From the NCBI GenBank assembly GCA_025602905.1, contig JAHLKI010000012.1, forward strand, positions 1-64,000: a stretch of DNA of 64,000 bases, read 5' to 3'. The position numbers and the translations under genes are program-made. Source of the stretch: Phlyctochytrium arcticum. Lineage: Eukaryota > Chytridiomycota > Chytridiomycetes > Chytridiales > Chytridiaceae. The notes below the pieces were generated by a model. That model had not been told where the DNA came from, searched no databases, and saw nothing but the letters and a program-made list of their open reading frames with translations. Shown piece after piece: positions 1-11,985 of this stretch (its first letter is position 1; every line of letters begins with the position of its first letter).

Positions 1-2897
1 TTCTGCAAGTGGGCACTGCAAGTGACTATCGTTCCCCGGGCCGGAATTGTCTGCCCTCCGTTTTGGTAGCGTGTTCCTGGAGGTACGCCCAGAGTCGGTA
101 TACCAGCAGCAAATTCCTCGTAAAATGGGAACCGGGCAGAGTCTACAGTTGAGGTTCCCTTCTCGGGTATCATGACGACTGTTGCCCCATGAACGGCCAT
201 TGCGCGAGCAAGGCTTTTGGTTGGAACACTTGGCTGTCCCTTTCCAGGCTTGAAGTTGGCCCAGCCACAGGCAACAATTGGGGCCACCAATGCTGGTGCA
301 GCCGGTTGAACGATATGGGGGAGAGTTTGTTGGCGGTGGGTGGGTCGAGAAAGAAGTTGGTTTGTGACGGGAGTTCGACGAAAGCCGATACGGTCAAGGG
401 AGGTTTTGATGGATACACCATGGACATTGGTAAATGTGGGGTGGATGTGAGAGCGAGCCGCCGTCAGGTCAAGTGCCCGTTGCTGGTACGTTGCTCTTGT
501 TACCGAAGATCGGTAGTAAAATTGGGAGTAAAAATGGGTTCGGATTTGGTCCAATTGGAGGTAGACGATGTTGAGATAGTTGGTTGCTCGGGCGACTCCG
601 GCTCCGCAAAGTGCGTCTTTTCTTCCTCTAGCAGCTGCATAAGAGCTGTTGAAATAACTTTAGATTAGTCACGGAATCGCTATAAAAGTGACATGTCCTT
701 TTTTTTTGTACCTTGGAGCTCCTCACTCTGAGCAACCCGACACGCATGTTTCCGTTCAAACCATGCAGATTTGTCTATTTCTCGATACTGGCGACCTCGA
801 ACACGGCGTATCTGTTGGCGTCGCGAGTGGCGGGACATCTGTTTGATAATTCCGATTTGATGGGGTTGGGCCTGTGCGAGGGAGTGGGTTCGGACAGCGG
901 CGGAGCTCAGGTTGTCATACACCGCAACCGCTTGGAACCTCTGGCCGAAATCGATGCCGATGATGGGGCGAATAAGGGGGACAACGGCGTTTGGGATATG
1001 GGCACTGGGTGTTGCTGCGCCGGGGGTGGTCATGTTCAATGCGCGAGCTGCGGTCATAATGGGGCGTCGGTTCAGTGCATGCAACGCACCGCCGGCTTGA
1101 TCCGGATTTTCGACGCGGCGGAATTCTCGATGGGCGGGGTGTGAGTAGTCTTTCAAGTCGGCCACAGTCGGAATACGTCCTATATGATACTGGTTAATGT
1201 GCTGCGCAATAAAAGATTAAGAGTGCAAGACTTGCGATGAAAATTCGGCGGCGCCTGGACTTCAAATGTCAGCATGGTATTGTCTCCGTTGGTTATGATG
1301 CTGACTTTTCTGATGGGCAGGTCCTGACCCCGATTCCGAAATGTCCAATGTTGGATGCCGTTGCGCAGAGACTTGATTTTGCCAAAGCGAAAAAGTTGGC
1401 TAATGACATTGTTGCGGGCGACCGGATCATTCGGAAGGTTGTTGCCATCGCGGGACAAATTCTCCGGGACGGTCGCTCCTGGATGCATCACTTGTAGCGG
1501 GTTGTTACCCATCCACCGTCCGAGAATCTGACAAAGTGCGTAATAGTCGAACTGGGCGTAGCCGTTTTCAGGTCCTCGATCGGTTCGTTCCGGGGATAGC
1601 TTGACATGATGGAGTGTTCTCCTGATGCGAGGTCCGCCTGGAATTTGGTGCGGTCGATGTTCATATTCGTACTCGGAAAGATATTGGAAAAGTGGCAAAA
1701 GAAGATGGGCCCAATTCTTTCTACTGCCGACCAGACGGTCCCATTTCCAGAGAGAAAGTCGTAGATCAGCGTTCATCTCGGCGATAGAGGTTGATGTGAT
1801 GACGGGTGGCTCCTCGTCTCCATTGACAGATATCTCGTGTACCGAATAAACACAACGCTTCTAATGGTCTAAAACCAGATAGGATGTTAGTGCCAGTGTG
1901 CTGGATCATTCACTATGCATGTTGAACATACCGAGTAAACTCAATGTAGTTTTGTTGCGCTAATGGCGAGGCGGTAAAAGTAGGCAAGTTGCCGAAAAGA
2001 AGCTGATTACCGGCGCCCAAGGTGTGATGTGCGTTCTGATGGAAGGTGCTTGATAGGAGGTACAGGGGTTGCAGGAAAAGGATTGTGCGTCGTACTGCAG
2101 AAAAAACGGGGTCGACCGGTTAGAATCGCTTGCTTGTCGGTTTATAATAATTAAAAACACACCTAGCTCTTTTCGCTCTTCAAGAGGGGCCTCCACGTTC
2201 GCGTTGTGCTCAGCCAGGTAATGCAATAGGGTCTGCTCCAGATGTTCCGTAATTTGAGTCGCAATCATCGTACAAAAAGCCCTTTTCATTTTCCCTGCTT
2301 CGATGGCGAATAATTCGGTGAAATCCCCCCGATGCAAAGTAAAGTCACGGCGAGTATAGAGCAATGGGGCACCGGGGATGGGCTGTGGGACCGCAGGCGG
2401 AAAGATTGGCGCATAGTTGGTGGACATGGCGGGTTTGAGATACTGGTGATATGCTTGCGCAAGAGAGGCATTTGCGTGGCGGGGAGGTAGGTCGACTGCT
2501 TGCTGGAGGGCTCGTTTGAAGTACATTTGGTCGCTTCCACAACCCACAAGCGTTGCGTTATCAGGCACAAGCAAATCTGCAAAAGATACATTTTGGGTAA
2601 GCGGAATGCTTTGGGAAGAATCGTGTAAATAAAGCTCCCCTACATACCTCCAGAAATCTGCTGTCCTGTGGCCTGGAAATGTTGCACAGCAGCTTGGCGA
2701 CACTGATCCAGAAAGGTCGACGCTTGGCGCTGATGGTGAATGATCAAAAGGTTCCAAGCGTCAAAAACGGCACTGGAGAGATCGCGAGTAGCCGTCTTGA
2801 GGTCATTGATCATTTCTGTCGCTTGCACGGGCGGTATGGCAGGGTTGATAAAGTTTTTCAAGCGACCGACTTTCCGGGTAACGTAGAAATTGGGCAT
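1..2897 (-). CDS. Fanzor-type RuvC nuclease (eukaryotic TnpB relative), 3' end outside window
   Basis: Fanzors are RNA-guided DNA nucleases carried by eukaryotic mobile elements. I read six exons: 2897-2648, 2576-2163, 2094-1932, about 1859-1236, 1179-712 and 634-1, giving about 850 residues before the edge. Exon 4 ends with the segment preceding the RuvC core (FRFGKIKSLRN, then IITNGDNTMLTFEV). Exon 5 carries RuvC-I as IIGIDFGQ (near 950, catalytic Asp). Exon 6 carries RuvC-II as MIPEKGTST (147-171, catalytic Glu). RuvC-III would lie left of base 1. The usual Cys pair right after TS is absent. Intron 4 (1235-1180) appears to be GC-AG with donor GCAAGT; only this keeps frame. The exon 3/4 join is unresolved: donor GTATGT at 1931 gives the wrong phase, while a weak GTTCAA donor three bases on would fit. 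Apart from that the frame is open, so the gene may be active. Start chosen as the first ATG of the open first exon. Family call fairly sure; subtype not. Confidence 0.8.
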
Positions 2898-3702
2898 GAT
2901 GAAATGTGAAGATAGGTGTCAAGAAGGGAACAGACAAGTGGGGTCCGGAAAAACCTCCAATGCGTGGTGTTGGTGAACGGGATGAACAATGGGAGATTTG
3001 AGAGTGGTGAATGGGTCAATGAAAAAGGCGAGAGTAGTGAATTTGTGTGATCAATGCAGTAGACAAGAAACGAGAAACGAGTAATGGCAAACGAAAAACA
3101 GGCAAGAGCCCGCGAATTTATATGGCGCGGAAGGGCGAGGGAGGGCTGTCAAAACACGGCTGTCAAAGTGAAATGAAATGTCAAATTGTCGAGCTAGGGC
3201 CATGCCGGTCAAAATGTTGGCGGCGAGTTGAGGGTTTTGCGGAACCCCTAAACATTGTGCGATGATTTGGCGGATCTTGGCACCGTGAAGATGTGCCTAA
3301 TCCGAATTTCCAATGTAGATTTTTGCTTAAAGGCCTTTTTTATTGTGCCAAGTCACAAGATAAGCCCGGACAATTGTTAAGATATGAGCATTGCCAATGT
3401 TTTTGCTCTGTGTCCTTGCCGACCGACTTGTGACTTAAACCTTTACATTACATCGGCAATCCCTTCATGTGGTATACCTCGCCCATTCGGCTCGATGAGT
3501 AGGATGCCAATTTGCAGTCTGAGAACTGTGGGTGGGAATTTTACGCCGTTCAAGGGTGAGAATACAAACGACCTTTATTTATTATTGGAAATTATTTCTT
3601 GAGTAGCAGAAAGACACATGCTAGCGTGAAGACAGGTAGGAGATGTATGTACATTATGGAGGGCAATGGAAATATTAAATAGTTGGGGCAAGGGGGTATC
3701 AA
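2898..3702. promoter_or_regulatory. Fanzor upstream region and intergenic spacer
   Basis: This non-coding stretch of about 800 bases separates the Fanzor start from the 3' end of the transporter gene. On the minus strand a TATA-like stretch (ATATAAAT) lies at about 3116-3124, roughly 220 nt upstream of the Fanzor ATG. I see no other gene or repeat in it. Confidence 0.35.
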
Positions 3703-6276
3703 TCAAAATGTCATAAACTTGGGTTTGGGTCCTCGAATTGGCCATACAACCAAACTTGCTGCAAACAGTCCAATCGTAATACTCATGCCAATGATGAGCA
3801 TCTGGAAAGCAAAGTTTGTGCCATCCGTTGAATTGGCACCCAGAAATCCAAGGGTCGACCGGACACCGACTGATCCAGGAACGAGGAGTAAGATGCCGGC
3901 CAAGATGGGTGCGACAGCCACATCGCGCGAGATTCGGGCGTAAATGTTGGACGTGAGGCCAATGACGAAAGCAGACACGACGATTGAGATTTGTCCGTTT
4001 TTGCGGACCGCTGGGAGGAGATTGAGGAGGTAATACGTGATGAATCCGAGTGCAGAGACGACAGTCATGATGGCAATTTGTTTTGTTCCGCGAGCTTGGA
4101 AGAAGACACAGAGTGAGATGGAGAGTGGTGGAAAGATGAGAAAGTAGTAGTAAGGGGAAATGGCGGTTGATGGACATGTTGACGAGAGGGCGGGAGCGGT
4201 TATGAGGAGCGGTCCGACAGACATGCCGAAACCCAATAACATGGCAGTGAAAAGAGCATGGAACATGCGAACCGTGCCAGAGACCATGTTCCTGGTTGAT
4301 ATTTCGATGATGGAGATGGTAAGGGACAGACCGGGGAGAAGGACTGCAAGGGCTGACAAAGTTACCAGCGTATCGTTGAGGCATTCGAAGGCGGGTATGG
4401 TCCGAAGGGCTCGGGTGAGGATTCCAACTGTCAACGCAGAAGCGAAATCCAGTAGATAGGTAAAGCTGACGAATCGCTCGGCCGCTAGCACCAAGAGACC
4501 GACGAGAAGACCGAGGGCACCTGATATGAGGGCTTCAATCCATCCAAGACCGAATCCCATGAGAGAGATTCCGAACGAAGTAATGGGAAAAGAAGCCAAA
4601 AAGACCGAGCGAGAATATTCATGCATGGCGCGAATATCGGTTAGGCGGGCCAGAGCTTCTTCCATTAGGATCTCACCCTGCTCGACGCTATTACATAGAG
4701 CGTTGACAGCAGAGAGCTTGGACATGTTGAATCCTTGCGGAGCTTTGACGAGATGTGTGGTACTGGAATGATCTTCATTTCCAAAACTGATGAGCATGAG
4801 AGAAGGTAGAGCGAAATAGTTGGATTCGACACCGATGGCTTCCGAGACGGTTCGCAGGTGGAACTCAAGGCGGTGGCCTGGTGAGCCGTACATGGCACAA
4901 GCACGGGAGAGTTTGATGAGAAAGTCACGCTTAGTGATGAGATCCAGAGGATCGATTCCGCTGATGATCGTGTGAACCGAGCGGTGATCCTTGTAACTGT
5001 TCTTTCGATCCAGGGTATCGTCATTGTTGCAGGTTGAGCAGTAACTTGGGCGGCGGTTTTGGCGGTTATCGTTTCCTTTGCGTCCGCCGCTGTTGTTTTT
5101 GCCAACGATTCCCACCCCGTTGGTGCTGTAGATGATGCTATCACGATCATCGTTGTCCATGGCGGCCAGAACAGGATCTACCAAGTCATTCTTCTTGATA
5201 TCAGCGAGGGTAGTGGCGGTACTGGCTGTTGAGTTGCTGACGGGCCGGGATGAAGATGCGGATGCTGCCAGGGCAGCAGCGGCTAGCGAGAGTAGCGGGT
5301 TACGGCCACTGTTGACATATGTCATCTCATGTTCGCTTGACGAAGTGGGCCGGTCTCTCCATGACTGTTCAGCTGAGGGTGATGGTTCACCTTCACTGCT
5401 TATGTTGTTCTGGTCGTCGCTGTTCGTTGCTGTTCCTGTAGCTCCCGATCCGGAGGAGGCCGATAGAGGGAGAGGAGGACGAGCGAGGAGTCCCTCTTTC
5501 CACTGAACTCCAGATCCGGCTGTCGCACCGGAGGTGTTGGGGCTAGAGCTGAGGGAAGGGTACTGCAAGCACGATGGTGGGGAAGGTGAAGGCAAAACGG
5601 CAACGGGCGCAACAGATGTCACATGATTCTGATTGTGATGGTGGTGGTGATGAGAGCCAGGAGATCCAGTTGATACGTTGGAGCGCACCGAATGGTTGCG
5701 GCGGCGACCTGATGCTGGGATAGCGATAGCATTAGAAGAGTCTGGTCCTGGCGTCCGGCCTGATTCTAACATTGGAACTGATACAGATCTGGGCAAGGTA
5801 GGTCCTTCCTCATCGCCACAGTAATGATTGTCATCACCGGTAGAGTAGTACTGATGATGTCCAGATCCATCGCGAACATCCATTTCATCATGGACCACCC
5901 GCCGCGCTCCACCGCTGTGAGTGCGATGGTGCTGACAGTAGACGTGATGAGCATGGCTGCTCATACGGCGATGTCGCCGGCCGACATAGGTTCCTCCATC
6001 CGCAGCAGCCATGATTACAGTGGCTGCAGCCGTAGCAAGTCCCGGATTGCTGCCGACAAGGACAGCGGCTGAATCGTCGTCGGGATCAGAGTCATCCAGT
6101 AGACCCGGATCTGTCATGATGGGGTTACGGGGTGCGCTGCTACTACTGCCAGTCGGCATATTGGCGGGGTTGTTGGCCTGAGCTGGGAGACCGCTGAGAG
6201 TGCCAGCAGCAAGAGAGGCCCTCCGCTGCCGCCGTCGACCAAAGGATAGCAGCAAATCATCGAATAGGGACGACAT
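3703..6276 (-). CDS. ThrE/Prm10-like threonine/serine exporter family membrane protein
   Basis: Single-exon 857-residue protein. The N-terminal half (about 1-450) is low-complexity: Ser/Asn/Gly-rich with a run of six His near residue 210, and probably cytosolic. The C-terminal half matches the fungal pheromone-regulated membrane protein 10 / bacterial ThrE (DUF1212) architecture. It has a soluble segment beginning ITKRDFLIKLSRACAMYGSP, then about ten hydrophobic helices in two bundles, including GISLMGFGLGWIEALISGA and VAVAPILAGILLLVPGSVGV. The bacterial family exports threonine and serine; fungal substrates are uncertain. Length agrees with fungal members that carry a long disordered N-terminus. 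A minus-strand TATAAAAG at about 6411-6418 lies some 140 nt upstream of the chosen ATG, the first in the open frame. No introns are needed. Confidence 0.88.
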   Translation of the reverse strand: MSSLFDDLLLSFGRRRQRRASLAAGTLSGLPAQANNPANMPTGSSSSAPRNPIMTDPGLLDDSDPDDDSAAVLVGSNPGLATAAATVIMAAADGGTYVGRRHRRMSSHAHHVYCQHHRTHSGGARRVVHDEMDVRDGSGHHQYYSTGDDNHYCGDEEGPTLPRSVSVPMLESGRTPGPDSSNAIAIPASGRRRNHSVRSNVSTGSPGSHHHHHHNQNHVTSVAPVAVLPSPSPPSCLQYPSLSSSPNTSGATAGSGVQWKEGLLARPPLPLSASSGSGATGTATNSDDQNNISSEGEPSPSAEQSWRDRPTSSSEHEMTYVNSGRNPLLSLAAAALAASASSSRPVSNSTASTATTLADIKKNDLVDPVLAAMDNDDRDSIIYSTNGVGIVGKNNSGGRKGNDNRQNRRPSYCSTCNNDDTLDRKNSYKDHRSVHTIISGIDPLDLITKRDFLIKLSRACAMYGSPGHRLEFHLRTVSEAIGVESNYFALPSLMLISFGNEDHSSTTHLVKAPQGFNMSKLSAVNALCNSVEQGEILMEEALARLTDIRAMHEYSRSVFLASFPITSFGISLMGFGLGWIEALISGALGLLVGLLVLAAERFVSFTYLLDFASALTVGILTRALRTIPAFECLNDTLVTLSALAVLLPGLSLTISIIEISTRNMVSGTVRMFHALFTAMLLGFGMSVGPLLITAPALSSTCPSTAISPYYYFLIFPPLSISLCVFFQARGTKQIAIMTVVSALGFITYYLLNLLPAVRKNGQISIVVSAFVIGLTSNIYARISRDVAVAPILAGILLLVPGSVGVRSTLGFLGANSTDGTNFAFQMLIIGMSITIGLFAASLVVWPIRGPKPKFMTF

Positions 6277-9200
6277 TGTCGGAGTTTGTTCTAACGCAGG
6301 TGGGGTGAGTAAAGAGTGATATCGGAGACGGGATCTAACGCCGGTAGCTACCTGCTCTTCCGCACTTTTGCCAACGATAACTTGTCCTTTTGCAAGTTCC
6401 GGCCGTTTCTTTTATACCACCCGCCTTTCCCGGTATATTAGCGGTTGACGGAACTGGGAATTGTATATTTTTTTTATGCGGAGTTGGCCGTTTGACGCGA
6501 TCCGAAAACGTGGTCCAAAAAAAGTAGCCAGTCGCAGCGCTTCCGCAGACTCTGACAGCGACAATCCCGTATACCGGTACTTCCTCTTATGGTACATTCT
6601 GCGTATTATCAGCTTGGACATCTGCTCGAAGTCTTGGACGGGATGCCTAGTGTCAAGTTCAAACATTGCCGGGGTGTGAAATTTCGAATGTGTGTTTGTT
6701 TATCTTCCGAATGGTGCCACGGCTGTCAGACAGATCTACGGGATCTGGGCAGCAACCTCCACACTCAACAGCAGATTAGAGTAGTAGTAGCATTCATTCA
6801 GTCAGGACGTGGGAAAACGAAACCCTCATTGGCGTTGTCCGCGCCCGATACTCTGCGAACATCGATGGTTGATTTTTCCAGAACAGCCAGCGTAGCAGTG
6901 GGGATTATGGGACAGATCTGTCTTGACGGCAATATTATCCTCTTCAATCCCCTGGCAACCACTCGAGGAAGAGCTGTGATCTGTGGCATGCCACAAAAGC
7001 TGGTCAAATCTGGCAGGCATGTCGCTCAAAATGAGACGATGATGTGTGGATCTTTTCCCGTCTCTTCTTGGATATGGGAACCCCACTCAATAGACGAATC
7101 CTGTGGTCCGCACTATACAAGTATTGTGTCAGGCAAAAGTGGCTGTCATCGTGTTCTTGTGAATCAGACGGTCATTCAAATGTAGCGATTCATGCCCTGG
7201 AGGGGATCAGTCAAAGGCATCTACGAGGGTGAAAATCATCCATGCTCACGGTCTTGCCTTGGTCACTGCCGTTATACATATTTGTCACCCAGTAAGTTCA
7301 TCGGATATCTCAGCTAGGAAACGATGTTTGGAACCAGGCAGCGGGAACATTTTGGTATCAAAGCGAAAATTGTTGCATCATTCAACTCAGAGCTCGTTTT
7401 TGTCCAGGGATAGAAGTCCCTATTCCGGTATTCCGTCGTATCAGCAGGTCACATCGGAACTAAGAAGGCAGAATCTAAAATCATATTTCCAATCGGGTAG
7501 GACTGCTGCTCATTGTTCCCCCGCTCATTAGCGCATGTTGGCTCTAGCCAGCCTGGGTTTCCCTTGGCACACCCGGCACGGTGATATGAGAATATAATTA
7601 CCATCACTACACCGAAGTCAGTAATTAGTGTTGCCAACACTAATTCTGAACCATAAGTCCTGAGCCAATTCCAAGATTTAGTGTTGCCAACACTAGTTCT
7701 GAACCATGAATCCTGAGCCAATTTCAAGGATTATGGTTGGTCATCAGAATCAGTGTTGGCAACACGACTTCTCAACCTATACTAATTCTCGACCAACACT
7801 AAATACTGACTTTGGTGTAGTATTTAGTAGAGAACACAATATGAATTTGATTGGGAAATGTTGCCTGACTTGTCGGGTCTCCCTACCTGTTGGTTTATTC
7901 TGCCTCTCACGGTCAGACTCTAAGTCAGCTTTTCTCAGAGTCTCTCTAAGTCTGAGATTCGTCTCACAATCTTGAGATGAGGCTCAGTGTCACCCGTTTC
8001 TGACAAAATGGGTCGTGGTGTGCATCGGCAATATTCCCACGCTCGACGGTATCGCTCCTCGAAAAAACAACGCGTTGACACTAAATAGGAGTATCCGTTG
8101 ACCGTGCAAGCGAAGCCGATGATAATCTCTATGCGGCGCTGCTGGGCGAGGCGGGTAGGTACCATTACTCACGCAGAGATATGTAGACCAAAAATTTTGC
8201 TTTAGATAATGGGCATGCAATGATGATAAAGAACGCAGAGGGGTGACATAGGATAATTCCGAGACACTGCAGGTTTTTAGGATTTGAATGTTTCCTTCGG
8301 TACAAGAAATATATATTTACGTGGTCTTTTTTTGATTCGACAGTGGGGTATTTTGAATGTTTTTACAGGCTAGGATTTCGGGGTTTGGACGGATTCGCCG
8401 TCCTTTCTGACGGAGAACGGGACCTGGGTCGTTTGGATTTGATTGATGTGGAGGATGAGTGTGAGGCCTTTCTAATGAAACAAAATAGAAGGAATGTAAG
8501 ACACTGCAGGAATTCAAGACGTGAACGTTTCGTTCGATGCAATAAAACGACTCCTTACATGAGATTAACCCAAGAGGAAGGTAATTAGAGAGTTGCTACA
8601 TGCCAGAGTCTCCGTAATTGGGCGGAGACATCGAAGCAAGGCAGGCCTTGAACTGCCTACCGCTTTTTTTTAAATATTTCTGACGAATAAGCACCGTCAA
8701 CCTGGGGAGGAATTTGAAATTACAGAGTACCTCTGCAAATGAACTTTGCAAGACTTGAACCCATTGTCAAGTGTTACTCCCAATACATTTTCGTGCTTTC
8801 GGCAGTGAGCTTCTCCAAAAGCGGCCCAAGCCTTTGTATTGTCCGGCGTACAAATCAGCCATCACAACTCCTATGGCGGGTTGGGTGTCGCCATAAATTA
8901 GTTGTGGAAAGGCGATGGCCCATATTATTGGGGAACTACGTGCCGAATGCGATTGTACATGTGTGGTATACATTGCGGCATCATGCCTGTCTGTAAAAAT
9001 CCTGACGCACGCCAAGACTTGAGGAGGGAGACGTTAGCGAGAGTACCACCGATGTCCGGCCTATAATTAAATCTTGCATTTCATGCAACTCAGTCAGTTT
9101 TAGGTAAATCTATGCAGGTCTCGTCTTTATCTTGAACATCCTGGACTCGAAAGTTTTACTCAGGGGCACTATCAGTTACAATATTTCTCTGTTTTTCAGG

Positions 9201-9788
9201 CCATGACGCGCTTTTGTCCTGGGCCAGGTCCTGGGCTACTAAACGCATGGCAACGGTTTATGTGATAGCAGGTAGCGAGGCTCTGTCTCCCCCTTTTGAG
9301 AACCATGTATCGATACAAGTACGGAAGATAAGGAGAAGATGGGTGGGGAAACAAGCCGCGATTTGTGATGAAGGCCAAAGGCGCGAGAAAGTCGACGGAT
9401 GGACGCTCCAGGGGTATCAAGGACCCATCAGTTAGGTGTCGGGCAAGCCAGGGTCAGTCCGATTAGTCTGCTTATGCACCTTCCGTGAATTCGTGTATAC
9501 GTAAAACTTTGAACCTCGCAAATTGGACTTGTCAGTTCAATACGCGTGGCGCGGGTCCGCGTTCCCACGTCCAAGCCCAACGCCAAGTGTTGCTGCTGAG
9601 ATTGCTTTCTTATAGAATTGGTGCTTGACCACGGTACATTACCCCAAACAATTTTACTCGAGAATCGGACCACCAATTTATCATTTTCAGCCATGGGCGG
9701 TTAAATTAGACAGCAGGGCAGGTACATGCAGTAAATTTGGACACATCAAAAGGGTGTGAAAGAGGTACAGCAGATGCAAAGAAAGTAC
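6277..9788. other. gene-poor 3.5 kb interval
   Basis: No protein family is recognisable on either strand. The longest open stretch (6589-7185, plus) has no domain-like composition and I treat it as chance. The interval contains the MITE-like element at 7606-7822. It also holds a diverged direct repeat of about 45 bp, starting GACACTGCAGG, near 8262-8310 and 8498-8549. The first 140 bases serve as the transporter promoter. Confidence 0.5.
7606..7822. mobile_element. MITE-like element with terminal inverted repeats
   Basis: The left end (from about 7606, ACTACACCGAAGTCAGTAAT) and the reverse complement of the right end (7790-7822, TACTACACCAAAGTCAGTAT) match over about 30 bp with four mismatches. 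Between them are two tandem copies of a roughly 53-bp unit (about 7625-7677 and 7679-7731), each starting TTAGTGTTGCCAACACTA and containing the palindromic GTGTTGNCAACAC core, which recurs at 7753-7765. There is no coding capacity. Size about 215 bp fits a non-autonomous DNA element. A target-site duplication is not obvious. Confidence 0.6.
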
Positions 9789-11652
9789 TCAATAAGGGGA
9801 GCGAGATCTGGGTCTTTTGGCCCGTGTTGATGTTGATGATGAGGGGTGAGGTCGTTTCGATGAAGATTTGGTTGCGTTAGGCAATGGCGAAGGTAGGGGA
9901 GGTGGTGGCGGCGGGATTGAGAATGTGGCGGGTGGAGGGGGTGGAGGAGGTGGTGGCGGCGGTGGCGGCGGTAGATCTTCTAGGGGAGGTGGTGGAGGAG
10001 GAGGCGGTATTTGATCCTCCGCCGTTGCAGAGTGAGGCCGACGACCAGGAAATTCAGTCTCTACCGGCGTTAAAGGAGTACTACCTGCTGGCACCGTCGA
10101 CCGTGACTTTCTCGCCGAGCCCGAATGTCCCTGACTGTTCGGAGATCGATTTCGGGAGGAAGACCCCGATGAGGTAGCGGACGGTCTCTTACTCGTACTG
10201 GCCCCACTTCGCGATGATGATGAAGATGTATGGTGCGGACGCGTTTGGTGATTCGGGGTCTTACTTGGGCTTGTCGGGTATGCTTTGGGTTGCTTCTGGG
10301 TATATGAATGGTGACCGTTGGCGTGTGTATGGGGTGTACCGTTACTATGTGAGTTTCGCGAGTGTGATGGGGTAGAGGAAGACGAGCCTGCCGAGGATGG
10401 ACGGCGCGTACGCGCTTTCCAGGCTGCCATCCGAATTTTTGTGTACGCACGAGTCCTCTTTTCATCCCTCGCACAGGCAATTTCAAATGCATATGCTAAT
10501 TGCAAATAGGCTAGTTAGCGCCACGTACGCATTGCGAGAAAGAATATAACGAACGCACCCTTCATTTGTTTTACATCCACTTTATATACTTCAGTCCAAT
10601 CTTGAGAGCCCATTCGCAAAGGTTCTTTGCAACGGGCACAGGCCAAGTAAATGGCCGCATACGCGATTTCTTCGGCTTTCGCTCGGACGGATAATGTCGT
10701 GACCGTTCTGTGGGATGTGTTGCTTTAGAAAAGATGTGGGGATTTCATCCTCGGTGGAAGACTTACGCATCATGGCAGAATGTCATGGCGGTTGCCTGCA
10801 GCTTTTCGCTGCCTGTGATGTTCAAAGTTTTGTTTAGAGCACATATGGAATGGTCTTGGATTGCGTGAGCACCCACCATCCAAGTACCTAATGATGGCCA
10901 ATGCACTCGTTTGCGGCAATTCCACCATCACGTCAAACATTAACCGGCTCAAAACTTCGCCCTCCCAATATTTGATTCGTGACTGCCACATCGCCAAGTC
11001 CTTCTCTTGCACCATTGATTTCTTCGCCGCAATAGCGACTCGCACGACAACATCATGGACGGATCTGGCGTCTCGGCCTTCTCCCATCTTTGACGCCAAG
11101 AGCAGAAGGGCACCGCAAATTTCGTGATACGAACTTGCTTGCATGGCAGATGTCATAAAAAAGCGGTGAAGTAATATTTTGGCCACATTAACATGTTTGA
11201 TATTTCTGGAAAATAATCGAAGACAAAAAGTTAAACTCTTTGCTGGGACATAAAAACAAACGATTTGACATTTTATGTCAGAGACAACTTACAGGTCCAA
11301 ACCATAGGTTTTCGTGCTCCGAAGAACGGCATCATCTCCTTTACTAGCCACTCGCTCCAGAAACATGCATGCCCGATGCCTTACCCATGTTTCTTCCGAA
11401 AATGTAAATGGTCCGGGTTTGCCCGGCGCGGAGAACTTTGTCGAAGGGGTTTCGGCCAAATGAAGGTCAGAGAATTGCCAGGGATTGTTGTATTGTGCTG
11501 AAGACGATGGAAGCGGTCCCGCCGCAGACGCTTCAAAGGGCCTGCAGATGCGACGGTAGTCGGCCGAGTCAGACAGGTTGGGCAGTTTGTGAAGGGTATA
11601 TACGGGGGTTTCTTTTGCTAGGAAAACGGGAGACAGTCCAGGGATATATGGG
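9789..11652 (-). CDS. cyclin of the transcription type (cyclin T/K/L-like)
   Basis: Likely partner of a CDK acting on RNA polymerase II or splicing factors, in the nucleus. The open exon from about 11652 ends with a cyclin T/K/L-like N-terminal signature: WQFSDLHLAETPS, then FSEETWVRHRACMFLERLA. After an intron near 11290-11190 comes the first cyclin fold (AKILLHRFFMTSAM, EICGALLLLASKMGEG, VLSRLMFDVMVELPQ). Another intron near 10760-10715 leads to VRAKAEEIAYAAIYLACARC, the second-fold signature. A 70-nt intron (about 10580-10505) joins VYKVDVKQMK to AYAFEIACARDEKR. The tail is Ser/Arg-rich with two long proline runs (minus strand, about 9900-10020) and ends in SRSPY. The 5' end is unresolved: the frame is open only back to a TAG near 11655, so a first exon probably lies between there and the divergent Skp1 gene. 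T, K and L types cannot be separated here. Confidence 0.72.
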
Positions 11653-11985
11653 GCCTTCTAAGCAGCCAGCTGGATCGTCAATAGATAGTAGGAAAGGTAA
11701 ACGGTGGTATCTTTTTCGAGTTTGTAGTTTGGGTAATTTCCACCAAAGATAAAATTTCCGTTGATCGAGCGAAACGACTGCTGCGCAATTGCTGACGTGC
11801 CTGACTCACGCTGGCGAGTGGCGCAGCGCCTCATCCGAAGACCGGAGTTTTGCTGGGCCTTTTGGCTTTCCACCTCCATCTACTTACGGTCGGCAACCCA
11901 CTAGACCAGCCAAGACAATCCCAACGGACACCAAGGATACAAACACCAACGAACCTCCTACGAATACGTGAAAAACTGGTTAGCC

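Noticed and set aside
5630..5670. Poly-histidine run in the ThrE-like protein as a metal site
   Set aside because: It is part of a long low-complexity N-terminus and is more simply a CAT/CAC repeat.
6589..7185. 198-codon plus-strand open frame
   Set aside because: Composition is random-like, with no domain motif and no credible splice partners.
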